From: CAZPXH01 sp964591085 | GTDB taxonomy: Bacteria; Spirochaetota; Spirochaetia; DSM-27196; CAZPXH01 | Assembly (NCBI GenBank): GCA_964591085.1 | Contig: CAZPXH010000015.1 | Span: forward strand, 1-52,410 | Reading direction: 5' to 3' | Length of the DNA: 52,410 nucleotides | The notes under the pieces: generated by a model | Told to the model about the DNA's origin: nothing | Databases searched by the model: none | Seen by the model: the letters and a program-made list of their open reading frames with translations, nothing else | Shown: positions 1 through 8,948 of the stretch, piece after piece | Position numbering within the stretch: the stretch's first letter is position 1 | Layout of the letters: every line of letters begins with the position of its first letter | Translations under genes and position numbers: made by a program

Positions 1-2
1 CC

Positions 3-578
3 GAGACGCAGTCCGAACCCGAACAGGAGCTTGCGCCGGAGGAGGCAGTGGAACCGGAGCTAGCGACCAGCGAGGTAGAGGGCCCAGACCCGGATTCCTC
101 CGGAGAAGCTCAGCAGGAGCGCGAGCCCCGGCAGTATCGACGGCGCCGAAGCGACGATCCAACAAACCGCCCTCCCGGTTTGCTCCGAAACGCGATGATG
201 GAGCGGCAGAAGATCGATGAGTCTATGAGAGAAAAAAGCGCCGAGGTCCTCGGCTATCTGTCCCGAATGGCGCAGGAGGCCTTGCCTCCCGAGAAGCGCG
301 AGCGACTCTACAACGCTGATACCGTCCTGAAGGTGGAGGCGCTCCGGCATCGGCTCTCCGGAAAGGGCGGTCTTCTTGCCCTGACAGAGTCGGTCCCGCG
401 TGCCCCCAGCCCGGCTGAGAAGGCCCAGAGTGCACGACCACGCCCGACGGTGACGGAGACACTTAGCTACCTTCAGACTCTTGCATCTCGCCACCTCGAT
501 CCCATAGTCGCCGGAGCGCTCCAGCAGCGTCTCCAGCGCGTGGCATCCCGGAGCGCCACAGCCGATTCTACAGAGTAG
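3..578 (+). CDS. 3' part of an unknown acidic/charged protein (5' end outside window)
   Basis: The frame is open from the left edge of the window to a TAG at 576-578, so the gene very probably starts upstream. A GTG at 48 exists but the acidic, Glu/Pro-rich frame continues before it. The visible ~191 residues have two parts: a low-complexity acidic stretch followed by an Arg-rich patch (YRRRRSDD), then a predicted helical part containing two similar helical segments (EVLGYLSRMAQEALPPEKRE and ETLSYLQTLASRHLDP), which look like a short internal repeat. There is no signal peptide or membrane segment in the visible part. I do not recognise the family. It lies just upstream of pheS in the same direction, separated by a small hairpin. 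Confidence 0.6.
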   Translation, partial: ETQSEPEQELAPEEAVEPELATSEVEGPDPDSSGEAQQEREPRQYRRRRSDDPTNRPPGLLRNAMMERQKIDESMREKSAEVLGYLSRMAQEALPPEKRERLYNADTVLKVEALRHRLSGKGGLLALTESVPRAPSPAEKAQSARPRPTVTETLSYLQTLASRHLDPIVAGALQQRLQRVASRSATADSTE

Positions 579-582
579 CTTT

Positions 583-600
583 ACAGGACCGCCGTCCTGT
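583..600 (+). terminator. Small perfect hairpin after the first gene
   Basis: ACAGGAC and GTCCTGT form a perfect 7-bp stem around a CGCC loop, five bases after the stop codon of the first gene and 16 bases before the pheS start. There is no T-tract, so it is not a classical intrinsic terminator. It could terminate, protect the upstream 3' end, or act in the pheS leader. Confidence 0.35.
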
Positions 601-616
601 TGTAGGTATTCGGCCC

Positions 617-2191
617 GTGCCCGAAGCCGTAGATCTCCGTACGCTACACCAGCTGGAAACCCGTCTCCTCCAGGCCTTTGACGCAGATGAATCTTTTGCC
701 CCGACGGACGTGATCGCCCGGATCGGCTTCAATCGCGGCCAGGCAAACCAGGCCCTGAGCTGGCTGCAAGGCAAAGGCCTTGTGGCAGAGGTCACCCGCG
801 ATATCCGGGTGGTCTTTGAGTTAAGCGACAGCGGCCGCACCCTGCTGGAGACCGGACTTCCGGAGCAGCGCATTGCTGACCGTCTCCGGATTGGACCCGC
901 AACGCTGGACCAACTTGCGGATGAGCTTGGCCTGGACAAGGCGCAGGCAGGCTCTGCCTACGGGTCGCTTGCGCGGGACGGCTTTGCAGGTATGAATGCG
1001 GACCGGCAGGTTGAGCTGAAGAATGCCGATGCTTCGCTCCCTGAAGAGGTGCAGCTTCTCCATGGACTGCTTCATCGCGCGGCGCAGAAACCACTGGGTG
1101 AGAGTGACCTCAGTGAGGCCGAGCTCGCAGTGGCCCGCCGTAACGCCAAGAAGCGTGGAACGGCCGACAGTCCGTTCCGCCTCAGCGAGGAACAGCTCCT
1201 TCAGTACCGCGTCACGGGCACGGGCCGGCAGGCTGCCGCGGAACTCCGGGATGCCGGAGTCACCGGAACCGAAGTGTCCCGGCTGACACCGGAGATGCTG
1301 CAGACCGGCAGCTGGCGCGATGCTGCGTTCCGGCCCTACAGCCTGAATGTTCCGCCGGCGCGCGCAGTTCCCGGCAGGACCAACGCGTATGTGGAGTTCA
1401 TCTCGTGGGTAAAGGACCGACTGGTCGCCCAGGGCTTTGAGGAGTTTGACGGCCCCCTCGTTGAGACCGAGTTCTGGAACTCGGACGCGCTGTTCATGCC
1501 CCAATTCCACGCCGCCCGAGACATCCACGATGTGTACTACGTTGCCACACCAACCCATGCGAGCCACATCCAGCAGCCTTACCTGGATCAGGTCGCGGCC
1601 GCCCACGAAAACGGTGCGGGAACCGGAAGCCGTGGCTGGCAGTACTCCTTTGACCGTGACTTCACCCGCAGGCTGATCCTGCGCAGCCAGGGTACGGTGC
1701 TCTCGGCGCGGCAGCTGACCACAGCCCGCGTGCCCGGGCGCTACTTCGGGATTGTTCGCTGTTTCCGCTACGACCAGGTGGATGCAACCCACCTCTCAGA
1801 CTTCTACCAGACTGAGGGAATTGTGCTCTCGCCCAACGTGAATCTCCGAACCCTCCTTGGCCTGCTCAAGATGTTTGCGGTGGAGGTTGCCGGAGCCACC
1901 GACGTACGCTACGTCCCCGGATACTTCCCCTTCACCGAGCCGTCAGTGGAGGTGCACATCAAACACCCACGCCTGGGGTGGTTTGAGCTTGGCGGATCGG
2001 GAATCTTCCGACCGGAAGTGACCAGACCGCTTGGTGTGAACGTGCCGGTCCTCGCCTGGGGTCTGGGAATTGATCGAATGGCCCTCATGCAGCTCGGGCT
2101 CAACGACCTCCGCGAGCTGTTCACGCCCGATCTGGAGCAGGCACGGCTCCGCCGACGACCATTGCAGGGAGCTACACATGCCCAAGATTGA
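617..2191 (+). CDS. pheS: Phenylalanine--tRNA ligase alpha subunit, archaeal-type
   Basis: This is the catalytic subunit of the (alpha-beta)2 enzyme that charges tRNA-Phe. The 524 residues have an N-terminal winged-helix region (about 1-200) followed by a class II synthetase core. The core begins near FRPYSLNVPP. Motif-2 region features include GPLVETEFWNSDALFMPQ and RDIHDVYYV, and motif 3 reads GIFRPEVTRPLG...AWGLGIDRMAL. This arrangement matches the archaeal/eukaryotic type rather than the shorter (~330 aa) bacterial PheS; spirochaetes are known to carry this type. The start is a GTG with no good Shine-Dalgarno site; a TAGGTAT box sits 7 nt upstream. The reading frame overlaps pheT by 14 bp, so the two subunits are probably translationally coupled. 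Confidence 0.96.
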   Translation: MPEAVDLRTLHQLETRLLQAFDADESFAPTDVIARIGFNRGQANQALSWLQGKGLVAEVTRDIRVVFELSDSGRTLLETGLPEQRIADRLRIGPATLDQLADELGLDKAQAGSAYGSLARDGFAGMNADRQVELKNADASLPEEVQLLHGLLHRAAQKPLGESDLSEAELAVARRNAKKRGTADSPFRLSEEQLLQYRVTGTGRQAAAELRDAGVTGTEVSRLTPEMLQTGSWRDAAFRPYSLNVPPARAVPGRTNAYVEFISWVKDRLVAQGFEEFDGPLVETEFWNSDALFMPQFHAARDIHDVYYVATPTHASHIQQPYLDQVAAAHENGAGTGSRGWQYSFDRDFTRRLILRSQGTVLSARQLTTARVPGRYFGIVRCFRYDQVDATHLSDFYQTEGIVLSPNVNLRTLLGLLKMFAVEVAGATDVRYVPGYFPFTEPSVEVHIKHPRLGWFELGGSGIFRPEVTRPLGVNVPVLAWGLGIDRMALMQLGLNDLRELFTPDLEQARLRRRPLQGATHAQD

Positions 2192-3890
2192 CGTCCCGGC
2201 TCAGGCCTTTGCCCGCCTGCTCGGTGAGACGCTGGATCCGGAAACGCTGGAACAACGCCTGGTGGTCGCCAAGGGCGAGCTGGACGGGATTGCCGACGAC
2301 GGCGCTACACTCAGGATCGAGCTGAACGACACCAATCGGCCGGATCTCTGGTCCACCGCGGGACTGGCCCGCCAGCTCCGGCTTGGCGGTGGGGCCGCAA
2401 TGCCCGAGTGGAGGTTTGCCACCGCACCGGCCTCTGAAGACAAGACCATCCTGGTTGATGCTTCCGTTCGGGATGTCCGGCCCTTTGTCATGGGGTTCCG
2501 CGCCTACGGCAGGAAGATTGACGACGATTCTCTCCGAGATCTCATCCAGACTCAGGAAAAGCTCTGCTGGAACTACGGGCAGAAGCGGAAAGCAATTGCC
2601 ATGGGCATCTACCGCTACAGCCTGATCAGCTGGCCGGTGCACTACACCACACGCCCGGGAAGTTTCTCGTTTGCGCCGCTGGGCGGAGACGGCGAAATGA
2701 GCCTGGATCGTATAATCACCGATCACCCCAAGGGCCAGGAGTTCGGCCATATTGTAGCGGATGGCCCGGCCAAGCCGATGCTCCTGGATAACGATGGCAA
2801 GGTTCTCAGCTTCCCGCCTATCATCAACAGTGCCGTCATCGGTGCGGTGGAAATCGGGGACGATGACCTTTTTGTTGAAGTCACCGGCACCGCGTTGGAG
2901 CCCCTCCGCCTGACCTGCAACATCGTTGCCTGCGATCTGGAGGATCTCGGATTCACCGTTGAGCCGGTGAAGGCCATCTACCCGGAAGACACTGGGCACG
3001 GCACGGAGATTGTGGTTCCCGCCCGGTTCCAGGAAGCGGTTCGGGCGGAGATCAGCGCCATCAACACGCTCCTCGGAACGGACTGGTCCGGCGCGCGCAT
3101 GGCCGAGGCAGCCCGGCGGATGGGCCCGGAAGTACGCATCTCCAATGATGGCATCGAGCTTCTCGCTGAGCCGGCAATCTACCGGAACGACTATCTGCAC
3201 CCGGTGGACCTGGCCGAGGACGTGATGATGGGAGCCGGCATGGACTCCTTCGAGCCCCAACTCCCGGAGGACTTCACCGTTGGGCGGCTCACGCCGAGCG
3301 AAGAGGCTTCACGCCACGTTCGGCGTATCCTTCCCGGACTGGGTTATCAGGAGATGATCTTTGGCTACCTCGGCTCTGCGGATGCCTACATCACCAGGAT
3401 GCGACCGGATCCTGCACATGAGTCTGACCTGGACCGACAGATTGTCCGGATAGACAACCCGATGAGTGAGAGCTACGAGTTTGTCCGAAACTCGCCGCTT
3501 CCATCACTCCTGCACAGCGAGGCGTCCTCCGGGCATGCGGCCTATCCGCACCGCATGTTTGAGATTGGCAAGGTTGTCCGACTTGACTCGGATGACCCCA
3601 CCGGGAGCCGAACCTGGACAACCGTTGGGTTGAGCATCAGTGACAGTACCGCGGACTTCAATGAGCTCAACTCCCACATCGCAGCTTTGTTGTACTATCT
3701 CGGCGTAGAGCATGTTCTGCGAGCGTCGGATGATCCGCGCTTCCTCCCCGGACGAAGAGCCGATATTGTTGTCAGAGAGCAATGTGTTGGCGTTCTCGGC
3801 GAGATTCATCCGGGCGTCCTGGAAAACTGGGGCATCGGCCTGCCGGTTGTCGCGGGTGAACTCATCCTGGAGCGCTGCCTGGAGCTGTAG
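2178..3890 (+). CDS. pheT: Phenylalanine--tRNA ligase beta subunit, archaeal-type
   Basis: This is the non-catalytic partner of PheS, which supports tRNA binding and editing. The 570 residues start at MPKIDVPAQAF. I chose ATG 2178, preceded by GGGAG, over an open extension back to 2070 that only lies in pheS sequence. Family signatures include LNDTNRPDLWSTAGLARQLR near residue 50, the B3/B4-type editing region in the middle, and a catalytic-like core with NPMSESYEFVRNSPLPSLL. The usual bacterial N-terminal tRNA-binding (EMAP-like) and C-terminal anticodon-binding extensions of ~790-residue PheT proteins are absent, as in archaeal enzymes. It is followed after 15 bp by an unknown gene on the same strand. 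Confidence 0.95.
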   Translation: MPKIDVPAQAFARLLGETLDPETLEQRLVVAKGELDGIADDGATLRIELNDTNRPDLWSTAGLARQLRLGGGAAMPEWRFATAPASEDKTILVDASVRDVRPFVMGFRAYGRKIDDDSLRDLIQTQEKLCWNYGQKRKAIAMGIYRYSLISWPVHYTTRPGSFSFAPLGGDGEMSLDRIITDHPKGQEFGHIVADGPAKPMLLDNDGKVLSFPPIINSAVIGAVEIGDDDLFVEVTGTALEPLRLTCNIVACDLEDLGFTVEPVKAIYPEDTGHGTEIVVPARFQEAVRAEISAINTLLGTDWSGARMAEAARRMGPEVRISNDGIELLAEPAIYRNDYLHPVDLAEDVMMGAGMDSFEPQLPEDFTVGRLTPSEEASRHVRRILPGLGYQEMIFGYLGSADAYITRMRPDPAHESDLDRQIVRIDNPMSESYEFVRNSPLPSLLHSEASSGHAAYPHRMFEIGKVVRLDSDDPTGSRTWTTVGLSISDSTADFNELNSHIAALLYYLGVEHVLRASDDPRFLPGRRADIVVREQCVGVLGEIHPGVLENWGIGLPVVAGELILERCLEL

Positions 3891-3905
3891 AGGTCGCCCG
3901 GAACA

Positions 3906-4880
3906 ATGACTGACTACGGGCATCCTACGGTAATCGTTCCCTACGCCGGTCCTGCCGAGGATCCCCGCGATCAGGACGTTTTTGTCTATCTCAGGCCGGA
4001 GACGAACGGCGTTCTTGTTGAAAGCACCATCATGCAGGTCATTCGCGACTGCTCGGAAGAGAGCTACCGGCCGCTGAAGCTCCTGTACCTTGCAAACATC
4101 CCGGGCGAGTACATCGTCAACCACCACGTGGTGGAACGCTACTACCAGTTGAAGCTGCACTTTGCCGTTCACGGCCAGCAGGCTTTCACTGCGCCGATGA
4201 AGCGGGTGTTTGAAGAGCGCTACGGTGTTCCCTTCTCCGAAGCGCACATTGTCGGGGCATTTGAAGCGCTACGGGAGATGAAGATATCACCGGACGATCT
4301 GTTCCGGATGTGGGTGCCCGGCAAGGACGTGCTCCTGGTGGCCGGCCAGTGCATTAAGCGCCTGGGTGATCTCTACGTGGTGAACTACGACATGCCCGCA
4401 CTCCTGCACAAGAACAACAGTCGGACCGACATCGCAGCCATGGCCTTCCGGACCAGTGCCGGCTACGACTACCTTAATGACGTGACGGAACGTATTCGGG
4501 AAGCGCTGGTGCGGAACGAGGTTCTGGCTCCGCGCGCACACGCGTCCCGCGCGTTTCACTTCTCAAAGGGTCCCTTTGAGGCGCTCAATGACGGGTTGGG
4601 CTATCTCACCTTCCCCGACGGGCGCGAAGCGGATCTCAGTGACCTGACCTTCACCCGGCACCTGAACTCAGCCGGCTGGACCAACGACATGATCGGAGGA
4701 CTGCTGAAGCAGCCATTGGTGGCCATTGAGGACCGCCGCGGCCGTCTCCGGGAGGAGTCTCTGTTCGTATACACGATGTTTGACAGCTACACCGACGCCA
4801 TCAACAAGGTGGAACGCATTCGGGCGCAGCGACTGACCACTGATCCTGCGGACGGATGGGTTACAGGTCCCTTGTCCTGA
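3906..4880 (+). CDS. Conserved-looking protein of unknown function, downstream of pheST
   Basis: This is a soluble-looking 324-residue protein with no signal peptide or membrane helix. It starts at ATG 3906, 15 bp after pheT, with a weak purine-rich stretch upstream, and is presumably co-transcribed with pheST. Visible features are an N-terminal alpha/beta region (VFVYLRPETNGVLVESTI), a His-rich turn (YIVNHHVVERYYQLKLHF), a possible GKDVLLVAGQCIKRLG segment and a C-terminal FVYTMFDSYTDAINKVERI. None of these is a motif I can assign to a family. Codon use and GC match the neighbours, so it looks native. Its last 20 bases overlap the convergent LiaF-like gene. Confidence 0.75.
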   Translation: MTDYGHPTVIVPYAGPAEDPRDQDVFVYLRPETNGVLVESTIMQVIRDCSEESYRPLKLLYLANIPGEYIVNHHVVERYYQLKLHFAVHGQQAFTAPMKRVFEERYGVPFSEAHIVGAFEALREMKISPDDLFRMWVPGKDVLLVAGQCIKRLGDLYVVNYDMPALLHKNNSRTDIAAMAFRTSAGYDYLNDVTERIREALVRNEVLAPRAHASRAFHFSKGPFEALNDGLGYLTFPDGREADLSDLTFTRHLNSAGWTNDMIGGLLKQPLVAIEDRRGRLREESLFVYTMFDSYTDAINKVERIRAQRLTTDPADGWVTGPLS

Positions 4881-5472
4881 TTGTCACGCTGCCGAGTACG
4901 CTGGTTCCGGTGATTCGCAGGGTACGTGGTTGATCCACCGTGATGCGGCTCCGATACTTGTGGGTCACCTCCGAAATGACCCCGTTCAGGTAGTTGTCCA
5001 CCCGCATGTCCGGGGGTACTATGATTTGCAGCTCACCAAGGACGTTGAGACAGTTCAAGTGAATGAAGTCTCTGTCATCAATTTCGCGGAAATCCAGCCG
5101 CATTGAACCCAGCACGCAGTTGGCGTTCACCTCGTCGTCGGTCAGCCAGTTGCCTTTCACGTTGCGCTCGGACAGGATTGCCACGACCCGGGCGCCCTCG
5201 TCGCTGCTGGGGACCGGGCTTCCAGCGCGATATCGATCCGGCTGACGGTCCTGACTCCGCCCAGGGCGGGCGATATCATCCGTGAAGCCCGCGCGGAACC
5301 GTGGTGGCAGGTCTGAGAGAATGCTTGCGAGTTCCCGCACGGACTCCGCCCGGTTCACCAGCTCTACCCGCTGCTCAAACTCCGCCTCGGTAATCACGTC
5401 CTCGGCCCAAGCCGTCGCAAGGGTGTCAATGCAGGTGTTCCGGCGTTCTTCCAGGTAGAGGCTGCCAGCCAT
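4861..5472 (-). CDS. LiaF-like / DUF1707-type protein
   Basis: This is a 203-residue cytoplasmic-looking protein in two parts. The first ~60 residues (LYLEERRNTCIDTLATAWAED onward, with AEFEQRVELVNRAESVRELASILSDLP) resemble the short helical DUF1707/SHOCT-like module. The C-terminal ~110 residues (VVAILSERNVKGNWLTDDEV..., GSMRLDFRE, LGELQIIVPPDMRVD) resemble the beta-helical LiaF C-terminal domain of cell-envelope stress proteins. A flexible Pro/Arg/Ser linker joins them. No transmembrane segment is present, unlike full LiaF. The gene is monocistronic, with its own promoter immediately upstream, and its 3' end overlaps the neighbouring gene by 20 bp. The exact role is unknown. Confidence 0.75.
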   Translation of the reverse strand: MAGSLYLEERRNTCIDTLATAWAEDVITEAEFEQRVELVNRAESVRELASILSDLPPRFRAGFTDDIARPGRSQDRQPDRYRAGSPVPSSDEGARVVAILSERNVKGNWLTDDEVNANCVLGSMRLDFREIDDRDFIHLNCLNVLGELQIIVPPDMRVDNYLNGVISEVTHKYRSRITVDQPRTLRITGTSVLGSVTIRTRDL

Positions 5473-5479
5473 TAATGGC

Positions 5480-5508
5480 AGCGTAGATCAGCGGATACCC
5501 GCGGTCAA
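5480..5508 (-). promoter_or_regulatory. Promoter of the LiaF-like gene
   Basis: On the minus strand there is TTGACC, a 17-bp spacer, TACGCT, then seven bases and the ATG. Transcription would start at or within a base or two of the start codon, with no room for a ribosome-binding site. Confidence 0.65.
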
Positions 5509-7222
5509 GATTCGTCCGCTACAGCGCGGATACTGAAGATGGCGCCGTCCACGCTGTCATCCTCCGTTTTCACGGGGCTTCCGCTGATTTCCAGCAGCGT
5601 CCGCTGGTTCTTTCGAGTGATGAAATGGCGATACGCCCTCACGTTCTCTCCGGTGCGCTGGATCCGGGCGAAGGGCAGATCCTCGGGATCGACCGATGCC
5701 CCGTCTTTTGCCTCAATACCAGGGTCCGGGTCGTCGTAGGTTCTCCCTTGAAGCTCGGAACGGGTTAAGCCCAGCAGACGCTCGCCCTCCCGATTGGCGT
5801 ACGTGATCTGCCCGCGGCCCCCAACCATCAGTACCCCGGAAGGTGTCCCCTCCAGGATGCTCATCATCAGATCGTTCTGGCGTGCCAGGGCGAGTTCGGC
5901 ATTCCGGCGTGGCGTCACGTCAATGAGCGTCACTACCGCTCCGCTTACACCTTCGCTAATGCTCTGGTATGGGAGAATCTTGATCAGGACCCAGCGGCCG
6001 TTCTTTGCTCGGGCCTCCGCGTGCCGGTCCTGCCGGCTGGCCAGGACAGCGCGGACGTCATCCAAGTTGGAGGTCTCCAGTTCTTCAATGGTTGCCTGCA
6101 GGATTCATGCGGCGGCGGTACTCAAACCGCGCACGCTCGCTGGAGTCGCCGGAGCCCGAACCCGGGTTGGCCTGGTAGAGCTTCCACTTCACGTTGATTG
6201 AGCGGAACTGCCGATTGTCCGGGCCCACTGTTTCGCTGCTCCCCAACACCAGGAAGCCGCCACGCGCGAGGCTGAAGTGGAAAATTGCTCAGGACCCGTC
6301 TCTGCAGAACCGGCTGGAGGTAAATCAGAAGGTTGCGGCAGCTGACCAGGTCCATGCTCCGAAACGGTGGATCCTGCAAGAGATTGTGATAAGCGAAGAT
6401 CGCCTTCTCCCGGATCTGCGGCACAACCCGGTAGCGGTCTTCCAGGCGAACAAACCACTGTTGCAGCCGTTCAGGGCTCACGTCCGCCACGATGCTCTCC
6501 GGGTAGGTTCCGTAGCTGGCGAACTCCAGTTCGTCACGGTCAATGTCGGTAGCAAAGACCTTGATTTCGTTGACCATTCCCATTCGCCGGCGGAACTCGG
6601 CGAGAAGCATGGCCAGGCTGTAAGCCTCTTCTCCGGTGGAGCATCCGGAAACCCAGACCCGTATCTCGTCGTCCGGCGCCTTGCCGTAAAAGAGGGCCGG
6701 AACAATATCTACCTCAATAGCACCAAACACGTGGTCGTCCCGGAAGAAGCGGATGACGCCGATCAGAATCTCCTTGAACAGCGTGCTGACTTCCTGGGGG
6801 AACTCCTCCGGAAACTGCACGTAGCTTTCCAGGTCAGTGATCTGGTTGACCCCCATCCGCCGTTCCAGGCGACGAAGCACCGTTGATTCCTTGTAGTAGG
6901 AGAGGTCTACGCCGACCCGCTGCTTGATGGCGCGGACTCCACGGGTTCCGTCGCTCCCGGTCCCGGAAAGCACGATGCCAACGGCATGATCTCCGCGATA
7001 ATCCGCAAGAGACTCCATGAAACGGTCTATCGGGAGGTTGAGCCCCTGTTCCTGGTCCTTGAGGTAGAGCTTCCCGCCGAACATCGCGAGGTTGGATTTC
7101 CGCGGGATAAGGTAGATTCCGCCGGGCTCTATCGCAAGCCCGTCCGTGACCGGACGAATCGGCATTGAGGTGTGCCTTTCCAGGATTTCGGCCATGAGGC
7201 TCTTGAAGTCCGGGTTCCTACG
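5505..7222 (-). pseudogene. Degenerate CheB-CheR-PAS fusion (chemotaxis methylesterase/methyltransferase hybrid)
   Basis: Read 7222 to 5505, this is a CheB-CheR-PAS protein with five lesions. (1) The CheB N-terminus is missing: coding similarity starts at PDFKSLMAEILERHTSMP, immediately after the stop of the upstream kinase. (2) The rest of CheB is deleted between GTRGVRAIKQ and RVGVDLSYYKESTVLRRLER, at about 6920. (3) After a near-complete CheR part (VWVSGCSTGEEAYSLAMLL, SCRNLLIYLQP), one extra base near 6281-6285 shifts the frame: VLSNF should continue as HFSLARGGFLVLGSSETVG in the next frame. (4) A second shift near 6102 separates FEYRRRMN from LQATIEELETSN. (5) Linker and first-PAS sequence are missing between ETSN and LDDVRAVLAS. 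A complete PAS domain and stop follow. The long stretches 7222-6122 and 6065-5505 might still be translated, but the original protein cannot be made. Confidence 0.85.
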
Positions 7223-8933
7223 CGTGATCACCGGCGAGGATCGGTTCCAGGACCTTGAGGACGCCGTCACGGGTGAAGGGTTTCCCGATATACGCCGTCA
7301 TGCCCTGTTTCAGAAATGCCTCCCGGTCACCCTGCATTGCGTGCGCAGTAATGGCGATCACCGGGATGTCAGCGTTCACACCACTACGCTCGCCGGAGCG
7401 AATCTGGCGGGTGGCTTCAACGCCGTCCATCTCCGGCATGGATATATCCATGAATACAGCGTCATAGCGTTCCCGTGCCAGGGAATCCAGGGCTTCCCTG
7501 CCGTTGTATGCTGTGTCAACCATAAGGCCGGCTTTCTCCAGAATGGTCTGCAGGACCAGCGTGTTGATTGCGTTGTCCTCCGCAATCAGAACCCGACCTT
7601 CCAGCTTCAGGACCTGCGTAACCCTGCCCGCAGGCCCAGGGTTCTGATCTGGCGCGGCATTGGCCAGGTGTAGCGGCACCGAGAAGTAGAAGGTGCTTCC
7701 CTTGTCTGACTCGCTCTCAAAGTAGAGCTGACCGCCCATCAGTTTGGCCAGGCTGCGCGAGATAGCTAGCCCAAGTCCCGTTCCCGGGTATTTGCGGCGG
7801 TATCCGGCCTCTCCCTGGGTGAACGATTCAAAGATCACCTCGCGCTGCTCGGCGGGAATGCCGGGGCCGGTGTCGCGAACCGCGAATGTCAGTTCATGCA
7901 GGAATCCGCTCAGCGGACGCGCCGTGATCTGAACGTCCACGCGGCCTTCTTCAGTGAACTTCACCGCGTTCCCAACCAGGTTGTAGAGGATCTGCCGGAT
8001 GCGCACCGGGTCACCCTCGTAGGCATCCGCCAGTCCTGTATCAATCTCGTAGCTGATTGCGATGTCCTTCTCCCGTGCAAGCGACTCAAACAGGTCCATT
8101 GTCGGACCCACCACCGACTGAATCGAGAAGCGTTCGGTGGTGAGATCGATTCGGTTTTCCTCAATCCGCGAGAAGTCCAGGATGTCATTGATGATTCCAA
8201 GGAGTGAGTGGGCCGAGCTGTGGATGGCCTCGCTGTAGCGCAGTGCCTCTTCCGGCAGATTCATTTCGTTCAGCAGTTCGCTCATTGCCAGGATGCCGTT
8301 CATAGGGGTCCGGATCTCGTGGCTCATGTTGGCGAGGAAGACGGTCTTGATCTTGTTTGCCTTGATTGCATCGTCCTTGGCGATTATCAGCGCGTCTTCC
8401 GTCTTTTTGCGGTCCGTGATGTCCGCCACGGCCACCAGGCAGTGCTGGCCACCGGGTTCGGAGTTCTGCACTCGGCTTTCGATTCGCGTCCAGATCACGT
8501 CCCCGGTCCGCGTCAGCACCTTCAGCTCCACCGATTGCTGGCGCTGGCTCTCAAAGACCGTCTGCAGGTGCGTGAAGAAGAGACTGTGGCTGTCCCGCGG
8601 CACAAAGATGATGAATGGCTTTCCGGTGAGGTACTGGCGGTCAGCGTGGAGAAGGCCGGCGGCGTAGTAGTTTGCGTCCCGGACAACACCGCTTTTGTTC
8701 AAAACAAAGTACCCGATCGGTGCGTACTCAAACAGTGACTCGTACTGCCTGCGGCTCGCGAGGAGTTCATCCTGGGTTCGCTTGAGCTCATCCATCTGCA
8801 TCTCAAGCTCAACCTGGTGAACGCGGAGTTCGTACACGAGAGGGCTGTCCGTTGCCTCATCAGCCGGAAACTCGCGCCGGACCCGTTCTTCCGCCTGCTT
8901 GCGCACGCCCTGCTGGTCGGAATCGCTTGCCAT
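7218..8933 (-). CDS. Hybrid sensor histidine kinase (PAS-HisKA-HATPase-REC)
   Basis: This is a 571-residue soluble two-component hybrid. The order is a helical N-terminus (1-65), one PAS domain (about 66-175, APIGYFVLNKSGVV to AVADITDRKK), HisKA with the phospho-acceptor His205 in SHEIRTPMNG, a HATPase_c domain (NLVGNAVKFT, DTGPGIP, GTGLGLAISRSLAKLMGG) and a C-terminal receiver (LIAEDNAINTLVL, DAVFMDISMPEMDG, PVIAITAHAMQ, GKPF). There are no membrane helices, so it senses an intracellular signal. The receiver is complete and ends normally (TAG 7218-7220). The next base pairs downstream are the truncated CheB remnant, so a deletion endpoint lies right behind the stop codon. The partner and output of the phosphorelay are not visible here. 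Confidence 0.92.
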   Translation of the reverse strand: MASDSDQQGVRKQAEERVRREFPADEATDSPLVYELRVHQVELEMQMDELKRTQDELLASRRQYESLFEYAPIGYFVLNKSGVVRDANYYAAGLLHADRQYLTGKPFIIFVPRDSHSLFFTHLQTVFESQRQQSVELKVLTRTGDVIWTRIESRVQNSEPGGQHCLVAVADITDRKKTEDALIIAKDDAIKANKIKTVFLANMSHEIRTPMNGILAMSELLNEMNLPEEALRYSEAIHSSAHSLLGIINDILDFSRIEENRIDLTTERFSIQSVVGPTMDLFESLAREKDIAISYEIDTGLADAYEGDPVRIRQILYNLVGNAVKFTEEGRVDVQITARPLSGFLHELTFAVRDTGPGIPAEQREVIFESFTQGEAGYRRKYPGTGLGLAISRSLAKLMGGQLYFESESDKGSTFYFSVPLHLANAAPDQNPGPAGRVTQVLKLEGRVLIAEDNAINTLVLQTILEKAGLMVDTAYNGREALDSLARERYDAVFMDISMPEMDGVEATRQIRSGERSGVNADIPVIAITAHAMQGDREAFLKQGMTAYIGKPFTRDGVLKVLEPILAGDHA

Positions 8934-8942
8934 TGCTCTTGA

Positions 8943-8948
8943 ACTATA
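8943..8948 (-). promoter_or_regulatory. -10 element of the hybrid kinase gene
   Basis: TATAGT on the minus strand, nine bases before the kinase ATG. It overlaps the thrH stop codon; no convincing -35 is visible. Confidence 0.45.

Noticed and set aside
2172..3260. A 362-codon minus-strand open frame opposite pheT
   Set aside because: Antisense to a clear PheT with intact motifs; no recognisable protein features.
6122..7270. Treating the CheB/CheR open frame as an intact gene
   Set aside because: It starts inside the kinase gene, lacks most of CheB, and ends out of frame with the true CheR C-terminus.
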